Shown: one piece after another, positions 7,029-16,303 of the stretch
Numbering within the stretch: the stretch's first letter is position 1
How the letters are laid out: every line of letters begins with the position of its first letter
NCBI RefSeq assembly: GCF_002837185.1
Contig: NZ_KZ477992.1
Location: forward strand, 1-47,766
DNA length: 47,766 bases
DNA from: Pseudomonas fluorescens
GTDB lineage: Bacteria; Pseudomonadota; Gammaproteobacteria; Pseudomonadales; Pseudomonadaceae
Reading direction: 5' to 3'
The notes under the pieces: generated by a model
What the model was told of the DNA's origin: nothing
What the model saw: only the letters and a program-made list of their open reading frames with translations
Database searches by the model: none
Translations under genes and position numbers: made by a program

Positions 7029-7930
7029 TGCCACTTGCCGAAATACCACTCAGCGTCTGGCGCAAACGCGGCCAGGACTTCGTCTTCCGCGGTCACACCA
7101 TTCGTTATTGGGTGGCCGGGCAGGGCGAGCCGCTGCTGTTGATTCACGGCTTTCCCACGGCGAGTTGGGATTGGCATTATCTGTGGCAGCCGCTGGCCCA
7201 GCGCAATCTGGTGATTGCCTGCGACATGCTCGGTTTTGGCGACTCGGCCAAACCGCTGGATCATGGGTACTGCCTGCTGGAGCAAGCGGACCTGCAACAG
7301 GCGCTGCTTGAACACCTGCAGGTCGTCAAGCCGGTGCATGTATTGGCCCACGACTATGGCGACAGCGTGGCCCAGGAACTGCTGGCCCGACATTATGAAG
7401 GCCGGTTTCAGATGGCCAGCTGTGTGTTTCTCAACGGTGGGCTGTTCCCCGAAACCCATCGTGCAACGTTGGTGCAGAAGTTATTGCTCAGCCCTTTGGG
7501 CTGGATGATCGGCCGAGCCTCTGGAAGAAGCGGCCTGGCCAACAGTTTCAACCAGATCTTTGGCCCACGGACGCGGCCCAGCGAAAGCGCCCTGGATGAT
7601 TTCTGGAGCCTGATTGAACGCAATGATGGCACGCGCATCCTGCACAAGTTGATCAGCTATATCCCTCAGCGCCGTCGCCTGCGCGACCGCTGGGTGGCAG
7701 CGATGCAACGCGACGACGTGCCGTTGCGCGTCATCGACGGTGAGGTCGATCCCATTTCCGGCGCGCATATGGTGGAGCGCTACCACCAGCTGGTGCCGCA
7801 TGCCGATACCGTATCGCTGGCCGGCATCGGCCATTACCCGCAGATCGAGGTGCCGGTCCAGGTGCTCAGGCATTACCAGGCGTTTCGTGAGCGTATTGGC
7901 CAGCAGTCGACGCGTGCGGCTTATTCCTGA
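7028..7930 (+). CDS. Alpha/beta hydrolase with Asp nucleophile
   Basis: A 300-residue alpha/beta hydrolase. The oxyanion region is HGFPTASWDWHYLW (about 40-53). The nucleophile elbow reads AHDYGDS, giving Asp109 instead of Ser, as in epoxide hydrolases and haloalkane dehalogenases. The acid is probably in DGEVDPIS and the histidine in GIGHYPQIE near the C-terminus. It is translationally coupled to the upstream aldolase gene. Epoxide hydrolase or dehalogenase are the best guesses; MEST-like hydrolases share this layout. Confidence 0.85.
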   Translation: MPLAEIPLSVWRKRGQDFVFRGHTIRYWVAGQGEPLLLIHGFPTASWDWHYLWQPLAQRNLVIACDMLGFGDSAKPLDHGYCLLEQADLQQALLEHLQVVKPVHVLAHDYGDSVAQELLARHYEGRFQMASCVFLNGGLFPETHRATLVQKLLLSPLGWMIGRASGRSGLANSFNQIFGPRTRPSESALDDFWSLIERNDGTRILHKLISYIPQRRRLRDRWVAAMQRDDVPLRVIDGEVDPISGAHMVERYHQLVPHADTVSLAGIGHYPQIEVPVQVLRHYQAFRERIGQQSTRAAYS

Positions 7931-8060
7931 GTCTGGTGTCTGCGTAACGCATCATCCCGCTGCCTTATCGAGCACCATTCAGCGTTGCCCGTATTTATTG
8001 TGACCCAAGGTGCTGTGCCCGACACTCTGGCCATTGCCATTGTCGCCAGAGGAGTTGGGT

Positions 8061-8972
8061 ATGAATCAGTCAGTGCAGTTGCAGGATAAGGTCGTGATCG
8101 TCACCGGTGCCGGCGGTGGATTGGGCCGGGCCCATGCGCTGCTGTTCGCCCGACACGGGGCCAAAGTACTGGTCAATGACCTCGGTGGTTCGACCCAGGG
8201 CGAAGGCGCCAATGCCTCGGCGGCCGACCGGGTGGTGGCCGAAATCCGCGAAGCCGGCGGCACTGCCGAAGCCAACCATGATTCCGTCACCGACGGCGAC
8301 AAAATCGTGCAGAACGCGTTGGATGCGTTCGGCCGTATCGATGTGGTGGTGAACAACGCCGGCATTCTGCGTGACAAGACTTTCCACAAAATGGACGACA
8401 GCGATTGGGACCTGGTTTACCGGGTGCATGTCGAAGGCGCCTACAAAGTCACCCGCGCCGCCTGGCCGCATCTGCGCGAGCAGGGTTATGGCCGGGTGAT
8501 CTTCACCGCGTCCACCTCGGGCATCTACGGCAACTTCGGCCAGTCCAACTACGGCATGGCCAAGCTCGGCCTGTATGGCTTGACCCGAACCCTGGCGCTG
8601 GAAGGGCGCAAGCACAACATCCTGGTCAACGCGATTGCGCCCACCGGCGGCACGCGCATGACTGAAGGGCTGATCCCGCCGCAGGTGTTCGAGCGCCTCA
8701 AGCCGGAACTGGTCAGCCCGTTGGTGGTGTACCTGGGCAGCGAAGCCTGTCAGGAAACCTCCGGCCTGTTCGAGGTGGGCGGCGGCTGGATCGGCAAGAC
8801 CCGCTGGGAGCGCAGCCTGGGCATGGGCTTCGATCCCGAAGCGGGCTTTTCGCCGGATGACGTGGCGGCACACTGGCAGCAAATCTGCGACTTCGAAGGC
8901 GCGGCGCACCCCGGGGACAATATCGAGGCGCTGAAAGAGATGATGGCCAACTTGCAGAAGTTCAGCCTCTGA
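8061..8972 (+). CDS. SDR oxidoreductase, (3R)-hydroxyacyl-CoA dehydrogenase type
   Basis: A 303-residue short-chain dehydrogenase with TGAGGGLG (15-22), NNAG (98-101) and the catalytic residues S151, Y164 and K168. The long insert around NDLGGSTQGEG and the roughly 60-residue C-terminal extension are typical of the dehydrogenase part of multifunctional enzyme type 2, which oxidises (3R)-hydroxyacyl-CoA. ATG 8061 was chosen for its AGAGGAG; an earlier in-frame ATG lacks one. It is followed by a strong terminator. It probably acts in side-chain or fatty-acid-like beta-oxidation with the two upstream genes. Confidence 0.88.
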   Translation: MNQSVQLQDKVVIVTGAGGGLGRAHALLFARHGAKVLVNDLGGSTQGEGANASAADRVVAEIREAGGTAEANHDSVTDGDKIVQNALDAFGRIDVVVNNAGILRDKTFHKMDDSDWDLVYRVHVEGAYKVTRAAWPHLREQGYGRVIFTASTSGIYGNFGQSNYGMAKLGLYGLTRTLALEGRKHNILVNAIAPTGGTRMTEGLIPPQVFERLKPELVSPLVVYLGSEACQETSGLFEVGGGWIGKTRWERSLGMGFDPEAGFSPDDVAAHWQQICDFEGAAHPGDNIEALKEMMANLQKFSL

Positions 8973-8998
8973 TCGTTGCCATAAAAATGGTGAATCCC

Positions 8999-9026
8999 AC
9001 GGGGCGTCGACGACGCCCCGTTTTTA
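8999..9026 (+). terminator. Intrinsic terminator after the SDR gene
   Basis: The stem GGGGCGTCG / CGACGCCCC (9001-9009 and 9011-9019) has a one-base centre and is followed by TTTTT. It ends the aldolase-hydrolase-SDR transcript. Confidence 0.88.
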
Positions 9027-9036
9027 TTTGAGGCAT

Positions 9037-9064
9037 AAAAAAGGCCGCTGCATAGGCAGCGGCC
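9037..9064 (-). terminator. Minus-strand intrinsic terminator
   Basis: GGCCGCTGC / GCAGCGGCC with a short loop (9043-9064) is preceded on the plus strand by AAAAAA (9037-9042). It therefore reads as hairpin plus U-tract for a transcript coming from the right on the minus strand. No annotated gene on that strand lies to the right, which suggests an unannotated small RNA or small ORF. Confidence 0.7.
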
Positions 9065-9252
9065 GAAGTAAGACGTTGGATCAAGGAGCGATAAATCAAC
9101 GTCAGTGAACACGGGTAACAGATTGAAAGTAGTCACAATCGGTTGAATTCGAGCTTTTCTCCCCCACTCGGGAGCGGGCTGTTTGCCCTGAGAGCGAGGT
9201 AAGAATAGTCGGTTGTAACAGAATGAGTAATAGCAGTTCAGGACAAGGACTG

Positions 9253-9375
9253 TTACCAAAACGACAATAATGACCTGGTCGTCATCGATTCCTCTGATAC
9301 GCCACCATCCATCCAATCCATGACCGCGCCGAAACCTTGGCCGGCGCGGCTCGTCATCCTTTCGAGCGACAACAC
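9253..9375 (-). CDS. Possible 40-residue small protein, antisense to the DUF1302 leader
   Basis: A GTG at 9373-9375 is preceded on the minus strand by a perfect AAGGAGG (9381-9387) at ideal spacing and opens a 40-codon frame rich in Met, Ser and Gly. A minus-strand terminator lies about 190 bp downstream. No homologue is recognised. An alternative ATG upstream at 9405-9407 would give 51 residues but has no ribosome binding site. The 482-bp gap between the SDR and DUF1302 genes (8973-9454) otherwise holds two terminators and no recognised gene. Chance occurrence cannot be excluded. Confidence 0.3.
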   Translation of the reverse strand: MLSLERMTSRAGQGFGAVMDWMDGGVSEESMTTRSLLSFW

Positions 9376-9454
9376 GAATACCTCCTTGGTGCGCTTATCG
9401 CTCTTCATGGGCGGCAGTAGGGTGGGGCCTTCTGTCACTCACCGGGGAAGACGC

Positions 9455-11236
9455 ATGACAAAAACAACAATGCGCGCCATCTTCACGCCACAGGCGCTGG
9501 CCGCTGCGGTTGCCGTGGGCTGCTGTGCCCAGGCACAGGCTGTTTCGTTCAACATTGGCGAGATCGAAGGGCAATTCGATTCCTCGCTGTCGGTCGGTGC
9601 AAGCTGGGGCACGCGGGATGCCGACACAAGCCTGGTCGGCGCCGTCAACGGCGGCACAGGTCAGGCGTCCACCGGCGATGACGGACGTCTGAACTTCAAG
9701 AAGGGCGAAACCTTCTCCAAAATCTTCAAGGGCCTGCACGACCTTGAACTGAAATACGGCGACACCGGTGTGTTCGTGCGTGGCAAGTACTGGTACGACT
9801 TCGAGCTCAAGGACGAGGACCGCGAGTTCAAGCCGATCAGCGATCACAACCGCAAGGAAGGCGCCAAATCCAGCGGTGCGCAGATCCTCGATGCGTTCGT
9901 TTACCACAACTATTCCCTGGGCGACCTGCCCGGCACCGTACGCGCCGGCAAGCAGGTGGTCAGTTGGGGCGAAAGTACTTTCATCGGCAACTCCATCAAC
10001 AGCATCAACCCGATCGACGTGTCGGCGTTCCGTCGTCCAGGCGCCGAGATCAAGGAAGGCCTGATCCCGGTAAACATGCTGTTCGCTTCCCAGAGCCTGA
10101 CCAATCAGTTGACCGTGGAAGGTTTCTACCAGTTGGAGTGGGACCAGACCGTGCTGGACAACTGCGGCACCTTCTTCGGCGGGGACGTGGCGGCGGACGG
10201 CTGCACCGGTAACTACACGGTGGGCAGCCCGGGGATTGCGCCGCTGCAACCCATCGCGGCGGCACGCGGCCAGGGTTTTGTGGTGACCCGCGAAGGCGTG
10301 GTGGTGCAGCGCGCCGCGGACCGTGATGCGCGCGACTCCGGCCAGTTTGGCGCCGCCTTGCGCTGGCTGGGCGATGACACCGAATACGGCCTGTACTTCA
10401 TGAACTACCACAGCCGCACCCCGACCGTGGGCACGATTACCGCCAATACCAACCTGGCGACCATCGGCGCCATTGGCGCCGCCGCCCCGGCGGGCTTTGG
10501 TGGGGCGCTGGCCCAGAGCACCATGCTCGGTCGCGGCCAGTACTACCTGGACTACCCGGAAGATATCCGCTTGTTCGGCGCCAGCTTCTCCACCACCTTG
10601 CCCACCGGCACGGCGTGGACCGGCGAGATCAGCTATCGGCCCAATGCGCCCGTGCAACTCAACACCACCGACCTGACCCTGGCGCTGGTCAACCCGATTG
10701 CCGGCAATACCGCGTCGCCTATCCGCAGCTCATTCGGCGCCGACAACAAAGGCTACCGCCGCAAGGAAATCACCCAGATTCAAAGCACCATGACCCAGTT
10801 CTTCGACCAGGTGCTGGGCGCCGAGCGCCTGACACTGGTGGGCGAAGCGGCCGTGGTGCACGTCGCCGGCCTGGAAGACAAAACCAGACTGCGTTATGGC
10901 CGCGACTCGGTGTACGGCGCCTATGGGTTCCAGGGTGACACCGACGGTTTCGTCACCTCCACCTCCTGGGGCTACCGCGCACGGGCAATCCTTGACTACA
11001 ACAACGCAATTGCCGGGGTGAACCTCAAGCCCAACCTGTCCTGGTCCCATGACGTCGCCGGCTACGGCCCCAACGGGATTTTCAACAAAGGCGCCAAGGC
11101 TATCAGCGTCGGCGTGGACGCGGACTACCGCAGCACCTACACCGCCAGTCTCAGTTACACCGACTTCTTTGGCGGCGACTACAACACCCTGACCGACCGC
11201 GACTTCCTCGCCCTCAGCTTCGGCGTGAACTTCTGA
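9455..11236 (+). CDS. DUF1302 outer-membrane protein
   Basis: A 593-residue DUF1302 protein. The signal peptide is about residues 1-28 (hydrophobic stretch, then CAQAQA before VSFNIGE). The mature part is rich in alternating beta-strand patterns and ends in Phe (SFGVNF), as in outer-membrane beta-barrels. The start at 9455 has GGGGAAG upstream. DUF1302 and DUF1329 proteins occur as pairs next to catabolic genes for steroids, aromatics and hydrophobic alcohols, where a role in uptake or export of lipophilic compounds is assumed. Spacing to the DUF1329 gene is 26 bases. Confidence 0.85.
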   Translation: MTKTTMRAIFTPQALAAAVAVGCCAQAQAVSFNIGEIEGQFDSSLSVGASWGTRDADTSLVGAVNGGTGQASTGDDGRLNFKKGETFSKIFKGLHDLELKYGDTGVFVRGKYWYDFELKDEDREFKPISDHNRKEGAKSSGAQILDAFVYHNYSLGDLPGTVRAGKQVVSWGESTFIGNSINSINPIDVSAFRRPGAEIKEGLIPVNMLFASQSLTNQLTVEGFYQLEWDQTVLDNCGTFFGGDVAADGCTGNYTVGSPGIAPLQPIAAARGQGFVVTREGVVVQRAADRDARDSGQFGAALRWLGDDTEYGLYFMNYHSRTPTVGTITANTNLATIGAIGAAAPAGFGGALAQSTMLGRGQYYLDYPEDIRLFGASFSTTLPTGTAWTGEISYRPNAPVQLNTTDLTLALVNPIAGNTASPIRSSFGADNKGYRRKEITQIQSTMTQFFDQVLGAERLTLVGEAAVVHVAGLEDKTRLRYGRDSVYGAYGFQGDTDGFVTSTSWGYRARAILDYNNAIAGVNLKPNLSWSHDVAGYGPNGIFNKGAKAISVGVDADYRSTYTASLSYTDFFGGDYNTLTDRDFLALSFGVNF

Positions 11237-11262
11237 TTTGGCTTAAAGAAGGACAAGAACCT

Positions 11263-12621
11263 ATGCGTAAGACAATTGCAGTGCTGGCCCTGAGCCTGTT
11301 GGCCGCCCACGTGATGGCAGCGGTATCGCCGCAAGAAGCCGACAAGCTTGGCACCACCCTGACCCCGGTCGGCGCCGAAAAAGCCGGCAACGCCGATGGC
11401 TCGATCCCGGCCTGGACCGGCGGCATCCCGAAAAACGCCGGCGCGGTGGACAGCAAGGGCTTTCTCGCCGACCCGTTCGCCGGTGAAAAACCGCTGTTCG
11501 TGATCACCGCCGCCACCGTCGACAAGTACAAGGACAAGCTCTCCGACGGCCAGGTGGCGATGTTCAAGCGCTACCCCGAGACCTACAAGATCCCGGTGTA
11601 CCCGAGCCACCGTACGGTCAACCTGCCGGCGGATATCTACGCGTCGATCAAGCGCAGCGCACTCAACGTCAAGGCGATCAACGACGGCAACGGTCTGGAG
11701 AACTTCACGGGTAACCGTTACTACGCGTTCCCGATCCCCAAGAACGGCGTGGAAGTACTGTGGAATCACATCACTCGCTATCACGGCGGCAACCTGCGCC
11801 GCATCATCACCCAGGCCACGCCCCAGACCAACGGCAGTTACACGCCGATCCGCTTCGAAGAAGAAGTCGCGGTGCCACAGGCTATCCCCGATATCGACCC
11901 GGCCAAGGCGGCCAACGTGCTGAGTTATTTCAAGCAGTCGGTCACGGCGCCGGCGCGGCTGGCCGGCAACGTGCTGCTGGTGCACGAAACCCTCGACCAG
12001 GTGAAGGAGCCGCGCCTGGCCTGGATCTACAACGCCGGCCAGCGCCGTGTGCGGCGGGCACCGCAGGTGTCGTATGACGGGCCGGGCACCGCCTCCGACG
12101 GCCTGCGCACCACGGATAACTTCGACATGTTCTCTGGCGCGCCCGACCGCTATGACTGGAAACTGGTGGGCAAGAAGGAGCTGTACATCCCGTACAACAG
12201 CTACAAGCTCGATTCGCCCACCCTCAAGTACGACGACATCATCAAGGCCGGGCATATCAACCAGGACCTGACCCGCTATGAGCTGCATCGCGTCTGGGAA
12301 GTGGTCGGCACCGTCAAGCCGAGCGAGCGGCACATCTACGCCAAGCGCCACATGTACATCGACGAAGACAGCTGGCAGGTCGCCCTGGTGGACCACTACG
12401 ACGGTCGCGGCCAACTGTGGCGTGTCGCCGAAGGCCATGCACAGTTCTATTACGACCACCAGGTGCCGGCCTACACCGTGGAAACCCTGTACGACCTGAT
12501 CGCCGGGCGCTACCTCGCGCTGGGCATGAAGAACGAGGAGAAGAGCAGCTTCGTGTTCGGCTTCGCGGCCAAGGCGGCGGATTACACCCCGGCGGCGCTC
12601 AGGTCCGAAGGCGTGCGCTGA
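11263..12621 (+). CDS. DUF1329 periplasmic protein
   Basis: A 452-residue DUF1329 protein with a cleavable signal peptide (residues 1-19, ending HVMA before AVSPQEA). The fold resembles lipoprotein-sorting factors of the LolA/LolB kind. The partner DUF1302 gene lies directly upstream in the same operon. It probably carries a hydrophobic substrate between membranes together with the DUF1302 barrel; this comes from family context, not from a motif in the sequence. A short REP-like hairpin follows the stop. Confidence 0.85.
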   Translation: MRKTIAVLALSLLAAHVMAAVSPQEADKLGTTLTPVGAEKAGNADGSIPAWTGGIPKNAGAVDSKGFLADPFAGEKPLFVITAATVDKYKDKLSDGQVAMFKRYPETYKIPVYPSHRTVNLPADIYASIKRSALNVKAINDGNGLENFTGNRYYAFPIPKNGVEVLWNHITRYHGGNLRRIITQATPQTNGSYTPIRFEEEVAVPQAIPDIDPAKAANVLSYFKQSVTAPARLAGNVLLVHETLDQVKEPRLAWIYNAGQRRVRRAPQVSYDGPGTASDGLRTTDNFDMFSGAPDRYDWKLVGKKELYIPYNSYKLDSPTLKYDDIIKAGHINQDLTRYELHRVWEVVGTVKPSERHIYAKRHMYIDEDSWQVALVDHYDGRGQLWRVAEGHAQFYYDHQVPAYTVETLYDLIAGRYLALGMKNEEKSSFVFGFAAKAADYTPAALRSEGVR

Positions 12622-12646
12622 TCTTCAACTGACACTGCAATCAACC

Positions 12647-12674
12647 TGTGGGAGGGGGCAAGCCCTCTCCCACA
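12647..12674. repeat. Single compact REP-like hairpin
   Basis: TGTGGGAGGG and its complement CCCTCTCCCACA meet around a short GGGGCAAG centre. It has the REP outer arms without the 35-bp spacer, and sits 25 bp after the DUF1329 stop. It may act as a transcript end or be a REPIN remnant. Confidence 0.6.
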
Positions 12675-12793
12675 TCGGGCTGTGTACACATCGGGTTCTG
12701 TGCATGGTCCTTAATCACCCCGCTGAATACTTCTTCAACAACCGCCCACCACAGGACTAGGGTTGCATCACAATAAAAAAGCAGGATGCAGCA

Positions 12794-15295
12794 ATGACCG
12801 CCCTGACACGCTGCCTGGACCGTCCTGGATTCATGCCTCGGCTGTCCGCCCACCATGTGCTGCGCCCGCGTCTGGCCGCAGCGTTGCTCGCGGCGCCGGC
12901 ACGTGTGAAGTTGTTGTGCGCGCCGGGCGGCAGTGGCAAGAGCGCGTTGCTCGCCGAATGTGCACTGCAGGCGCCGCCCGGGTGCCAGGTGTACTGGTTG
13001 GCGCTCAATGGTGGCGTGGCGTGCCCTGGTGATTTTTCCCGGCGCTTGGCGCACAGCCTGGGCCTGTCTTATACCGATGAAGCCACGTTATTGCTGGATC
13101 TTGGGCGCTGGCAACACCCGGCGTGGGTGTGCCTGGACGATTTCTGCCGCATGCCCGCTGCCGAGCTGGACGCCTTGCTGGATCGGTTGCTCACCGTCAG
13201 CAGCCCGGCGCTGACCTGGTGGCTGGGTGCGCGGCGCCGGCCATCGTGCAATTGGCCGCGGCTGTTGCTCGATGACGAATTGTTGGCGTGCGGCAGCAGC
13301 GAACTGGCCTTCAACGCTACGGAAATCCAGGCGTTGGTTGGGCCAGGGCAGAGTGTCGAGAGCGTCATGCAGTTCAGCGCGGGCTGGTGTGCCGGGGTGC
13401 GCATCGCGTTACTCAATGACGGCCATGCCGATAAAACCTTGCTCGATTATCTGCAACACGAAGTGTTCAACAGCTTGCCGGCGGAGTTGGCCGAAGCCTG
13501 GCGGGTGCTGGCCAACCTGCCGCGCTTCAACACGGGGCTGTGTGAACACCTGTTCGGCTCTGGTGACGGTGCTCAGTACCTGCGCGAGCTTCAAGCGCTC
13601 GGTGCGTTTATCCAGCCCTGGGAAGGCAGCACCGATTGGCTGCAGATATTTGCACCCCTGGCGCGCCTGCTGCGCGAAGAACCCTGGCCGGCCAAGCGCG
13701 CCTGGCACCGGCGCGCCTGCCAGTGGTTCAGTGCCGAGCAGGACTGGCAGGCCGCCTTCGAGCAGGCACTGCTGGCGCAGGAATACGAGGCGGCGGTGAG
13801 CCTGTTGCAGCACTTCAGTTTCGAAGACTTGTTTCGCGGGCAAAATGCCGTGCTGCTGTTGCGCCTGCATGAGCAGCAGGGCGATGAATTGATGCTCGGC
13901 TCGGCGCAATTGGTCGGGCTGGTCACGGCTGCACTGCTGTTTGCCGGGCGCTTCGAGCAGGCGGCGGTGTGCATCGACCAGTTGGCTCGATTCGCACCGC
14001 GACCCACGGCGGTGGCGCAGCGTCATCTGGTGGCGCGCTGGCAGGCGCAAGCCGGCTGGCTGCTGCACCTGAGCGGCGATGCCGAGGGGGCCCGCGCGCA
14101 TTTCCTCGAGGCGCTGCAAGCCTTGCCCGAAGATGCCTGGACATCGCGCCTGATGTGCCTGTCGGGCCTGACCCAGCAAGCCCTGCTGCGCGGTGAACTG
14201 GATGTCGCCCAGACCTTCAATCGTGAAGCGCTGTGCCTGGCCCGCGCCCACGGTTCGCTGGTGTTGGAGGCCTTGCTGGAGCTGGATCACGCCCAATTGC
14301 TGGAACAGCGCGGCGCGCCGTACCGGGCGCAAAGCCTGTTGGAAAGCGTGCAGGCGATGCTGGCCGAGCAGCGCTTGCAGGCGGGGCCATTGATGGGGCG
14401 TATCGCCCTGCGACGCGGGCATCTGGCGTTGCGTCAAGGGCAGGACGCCCTGGCGGGCGAGTGTTTCGAGGTCGGCATGAACATCTGCCTGCACAGCCAG
14501 GACAAGCGCGTGCTCTACGGGTTTCTCGGGCTGGCGCTGCTGGCGGCCAATCGCGGTGATTACGCCCAGGCGTTCATCCAGCTGCGCGATGCCGAGCGGC
14601 TGATGCAGCAGCGCCACGTTCCCGTGCTGGTGTACCGCGCGGTACTGTTGTTGGTCAGCGGGCATTTCTGGTTGCAGCAGGGGCGCGCGGAATTGACGGT
14701 CGAAGCGGTGCGCCGCGTGCTGCGTCACTTTCATGGGCCCTGCGCCAAGCAGGCGCCGCCGGCCACGCTGGAATTGATCCCGCGTCTTGAGTACCTGCTG
14801 GTGCTGGCCGAGGTCAGGCTGGGCTGCGCCGAACAGCCGCTAGAGCGCCTCGGCGCCTTGCTCGACAGCACTCGGCAACGCGGCATGCTGTGCCTGGAAA
14901 CCGAATTGCAGTTGGTGCTGGGGGAGGTGGCCTGGCGCCTGGCAGAGCCGGCCCGGGCGCGCCTGGCCCTGCAAGCCGGCCTGGCATTGGCGGCGCGTTG
15001 CCAGGTGCAGCAGGCGGTGCGCGAGTTGCGTCTACGCGCACCGGGCTTACTGAGTGAGTTGGGGCTCGAACCGCAAGCGTCGCCCGTCGGCGTCACGCAC
15101 AACCCGCTGAGCCAGCGCGAACTGGAAGTGTTGCAGTTGATCGCCCTGGGCAACTCCAATCTGCAAATTGCCGACCGCCTGTATATCTCCCTGCACACGG
15201 TCAAGACCCATGCGCGGCGTATCCACAGCAAACTCGGGGTGGAGCGGCGCACCCAGGCGGTGGCCAAGGCCAAGACGCTGGGCCTGATGGGCTAA
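12794..15295 (+). CDS. MalT-like LuxR-family transcriptional regulator
   Basis: A protein of 833 residues, the usual size of LAL/MalT-type regulators. An ATP-binding P-loop is at residues 43-50 (APGGSGKS), with a Walker B-like VCLDDF about 115. A long helical-repeat region (about 330-750) precedes a C-terminal LuxR helix-turn-helix (about 770-833) with the typical LSQRELEVLQLIALGNSN. AGGATG precedes the start. It follows DUF1302/DUF1329 on the same strand and probably activates them and the catabolic genes upstream in response to an unknown ligand. Its stop overlaps the convergent AraC gene stop by 4 bases. Confidence 0.88.
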   Translation: MTALTRCLDRPGFMPRLSAHHVLRPRLAAALLAAPARVKLLCAPGGSGKSALLAECALQAPPGCQVYWLALNGGVACPGDFSRRLAHSLGLSYTDEATLLLDLGRWQHPAWVCLDDFCRMPAAELDALLDRLLTVSSPALTWWLGARRRPSCNWPRLLLDDELLACGSSELAFNATEIQALVGPGQSVESVMQFSAGWCAGVRIALLNDGHADKTLLDYLQHEVFNSLPAELAEAWRVLANLPRFNTGLCEHLFGSGDGAQYLRELQALGAFIQPWEGSTDWLQIFAPLARLLREEPWPAKRAWHRRACQWFSAEQDWQAAFEQALLAQEYEAAVSLLQHFSFEDLFRGQNAVLLLRLHEQQGDELMLGSAQLVGLVTAALLFAGRFEQAAVCIDQLARFAPRPTAVAQRHLVARWQAQAGWLLHLSGDAEGARAHFLEALQALPEDAWTSRLMCLSGLTQQALLRGELDVAQTFNREALCLARAHGSLVLEALLELDHAQLLEQRGAPYRAQSLLESVQAMLAEQRLQAGPLMGRIALRRGHLALRQGQDALAGECFEVGMNICLHSQDKRVLYGFLGLALLAANRGDYAQAFIQLRDAERLMQQRHVPVLVYRAVLLLVSGHFWLQQGRAELTVEAVRRVLRHFHGPCAKQAPPATLELIPRLEYLLVLAEVRLGCAEQPLERLGALLDSTRQRGMLCLETELQLVLGEVAWRLAEPARARLALQAGLALAARCQVQQAVRELRLRAPGLLSELGLEPQASPVGVTHNPLSQRELEVLQLIALGNSNLQIADRLYISLHTVKTHARRIHSKLGVERRTQAVAKAKTLGLMG

Positions 15296-16167
15296 GCGCG
15301 CAATGCCTGGCGATAGTCCCCAGGCGCCGCGCCCATGGCTTGGCGAAAGCGCTGGTTGAAATGACTGGCGCTGGAGAAACCGCACCTCAACGCGATCTCC
15401 CCCACGGCCAGGGTGCTGCCGCGCAGCAGGCTCTGCGCGCGGGCCAGCCGGCGCGCCAGCAGGTACTGGTGGGGCGGCAGGCCGAAGCTTTGGCGGAACA
15501 TGCGCGCGAAATGGTACTCCGACAGTGCGCACAGGCCGGCCAGTTGGCCGAGGCTGATGGCGTTCTGCAGGTGCTGGTCGATGTACTCCACCAACCGCCG
15601 CCGCTGGTGCGCGGCCAGCCCACCTTTTACCCGCAGCCCGTCGCGGGCGCCGACCTGGCTGAGCAGAGTGTGACTGAGCATTTCGTGGGCCAGGCTGCTG
15701 GTCAGCAGGCGCTCGCCGGGCTCGTGCCAGTTGAGGGCAATCAACTGGTGAAAGCATCCGGACAGATGGGCGTCTTCGAGGAAGGTGCCTTCGCGCAATT
15801 GCAGTTCACGGGGTTCGCGGTCGAGCAGGGTGACGCAGCCGAGGGCAAATTGTTCGGGGCTGAAATACACATGGGCCAGGCGAATCTGGCCATTGATCAC
15901 CCACGCCGATTGATGCTCGGCCGGCAGGATGCACAGTTTGTCCGGGCCGCCCTTGATGCCCGGCTGGTCACGGCGAAAGGTGCCGGTGCCGCCGCCGATG
16001 TAGCACGACAACGTGTGATGGCTGGGCGCCTGGTAATCCTGGGAATCGTGGTGGTTGCTCCACAATGCCGCGGACAGACCGTCACCGAGCTCGGCACAGG
16101 CTTGCAGGCGTGCATTGGGCGAGCGGTTGAGGGCTTGAAAGACTTGCAGGGATTCCAGTGCTGGCAT
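15292..16167 (-). CDS. AraC-family transcriptional regulator
   Basis: A protein of 291 residues with an N-terminal cupin-like sensor (about 30-160) and a C-terminal AraC DNA-binding domain (about 190-288). The two helix-turn-helices are around ISLGQLAGLCALSEYHFARMF and LAVGEIALRCGFSSASHF. The ATG at 16167 has GGAGAA 8 bases upstream and is preferred over an ATG 8 codons earlier. It is divergent from an EamA exporter with a 136-bp shared region, so the exporter is the likely target. Confidence 0.87.
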   Translation of the reverse strand: MPALESLQVFQALNRSPNARLQACAELGDGLSAALWSNHHDSQDYQAPSHHTLSCYIGGGTGTFRRDQPGIKGGPDKLCILPAEHQSAWVINGQIRLAHVYFSPEQFALGCVTLLDREPRELQLREGTFLEDAHLSGCFHQLIALNWHEPGERLLTSSLAHEMLSHTLLSQVGARDGLRVKGGLAAHQRRRLVEYIDQHLQNAISLGQLAGLCALSEYHFARMFRQSFGLPPHQYLLARRLARAQSLLRGSTLAVGEIALRCGFSSASHFNQRFRQAMGAAPGDYRQALRA

Positions 16168-16303
16168 GCTGTGTTCTCCGACGTTTTGCATCCTACTCCG
16201 CCGTCATGGCGCTGTGAGCCCCGCGGCCGACAAAAGCGCAAGAATGTGCAAGAGAACTGCACGCGGTAAAAGCGACACTGGGACTCACTCGCCGGAGCCC
16301 GCT

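Noticed and set aside
9395..10657. 420-codon minus-strand frame across the DUF1302 gene
   Set aside because: A shadow of the outer-membrane protein gene, with low-complexity composition. Only the short frame with the strong ribosome binding site to its left was kept.
13409..14734. 441-codon open frame on the minus strand inside the LuxR regulator gene
   Set aside because: It is antisense to a well-supported gene in very GC-rich DNA, where long shadow frames are common. The sequence is Gln/Arg-rich with no family resemblance.
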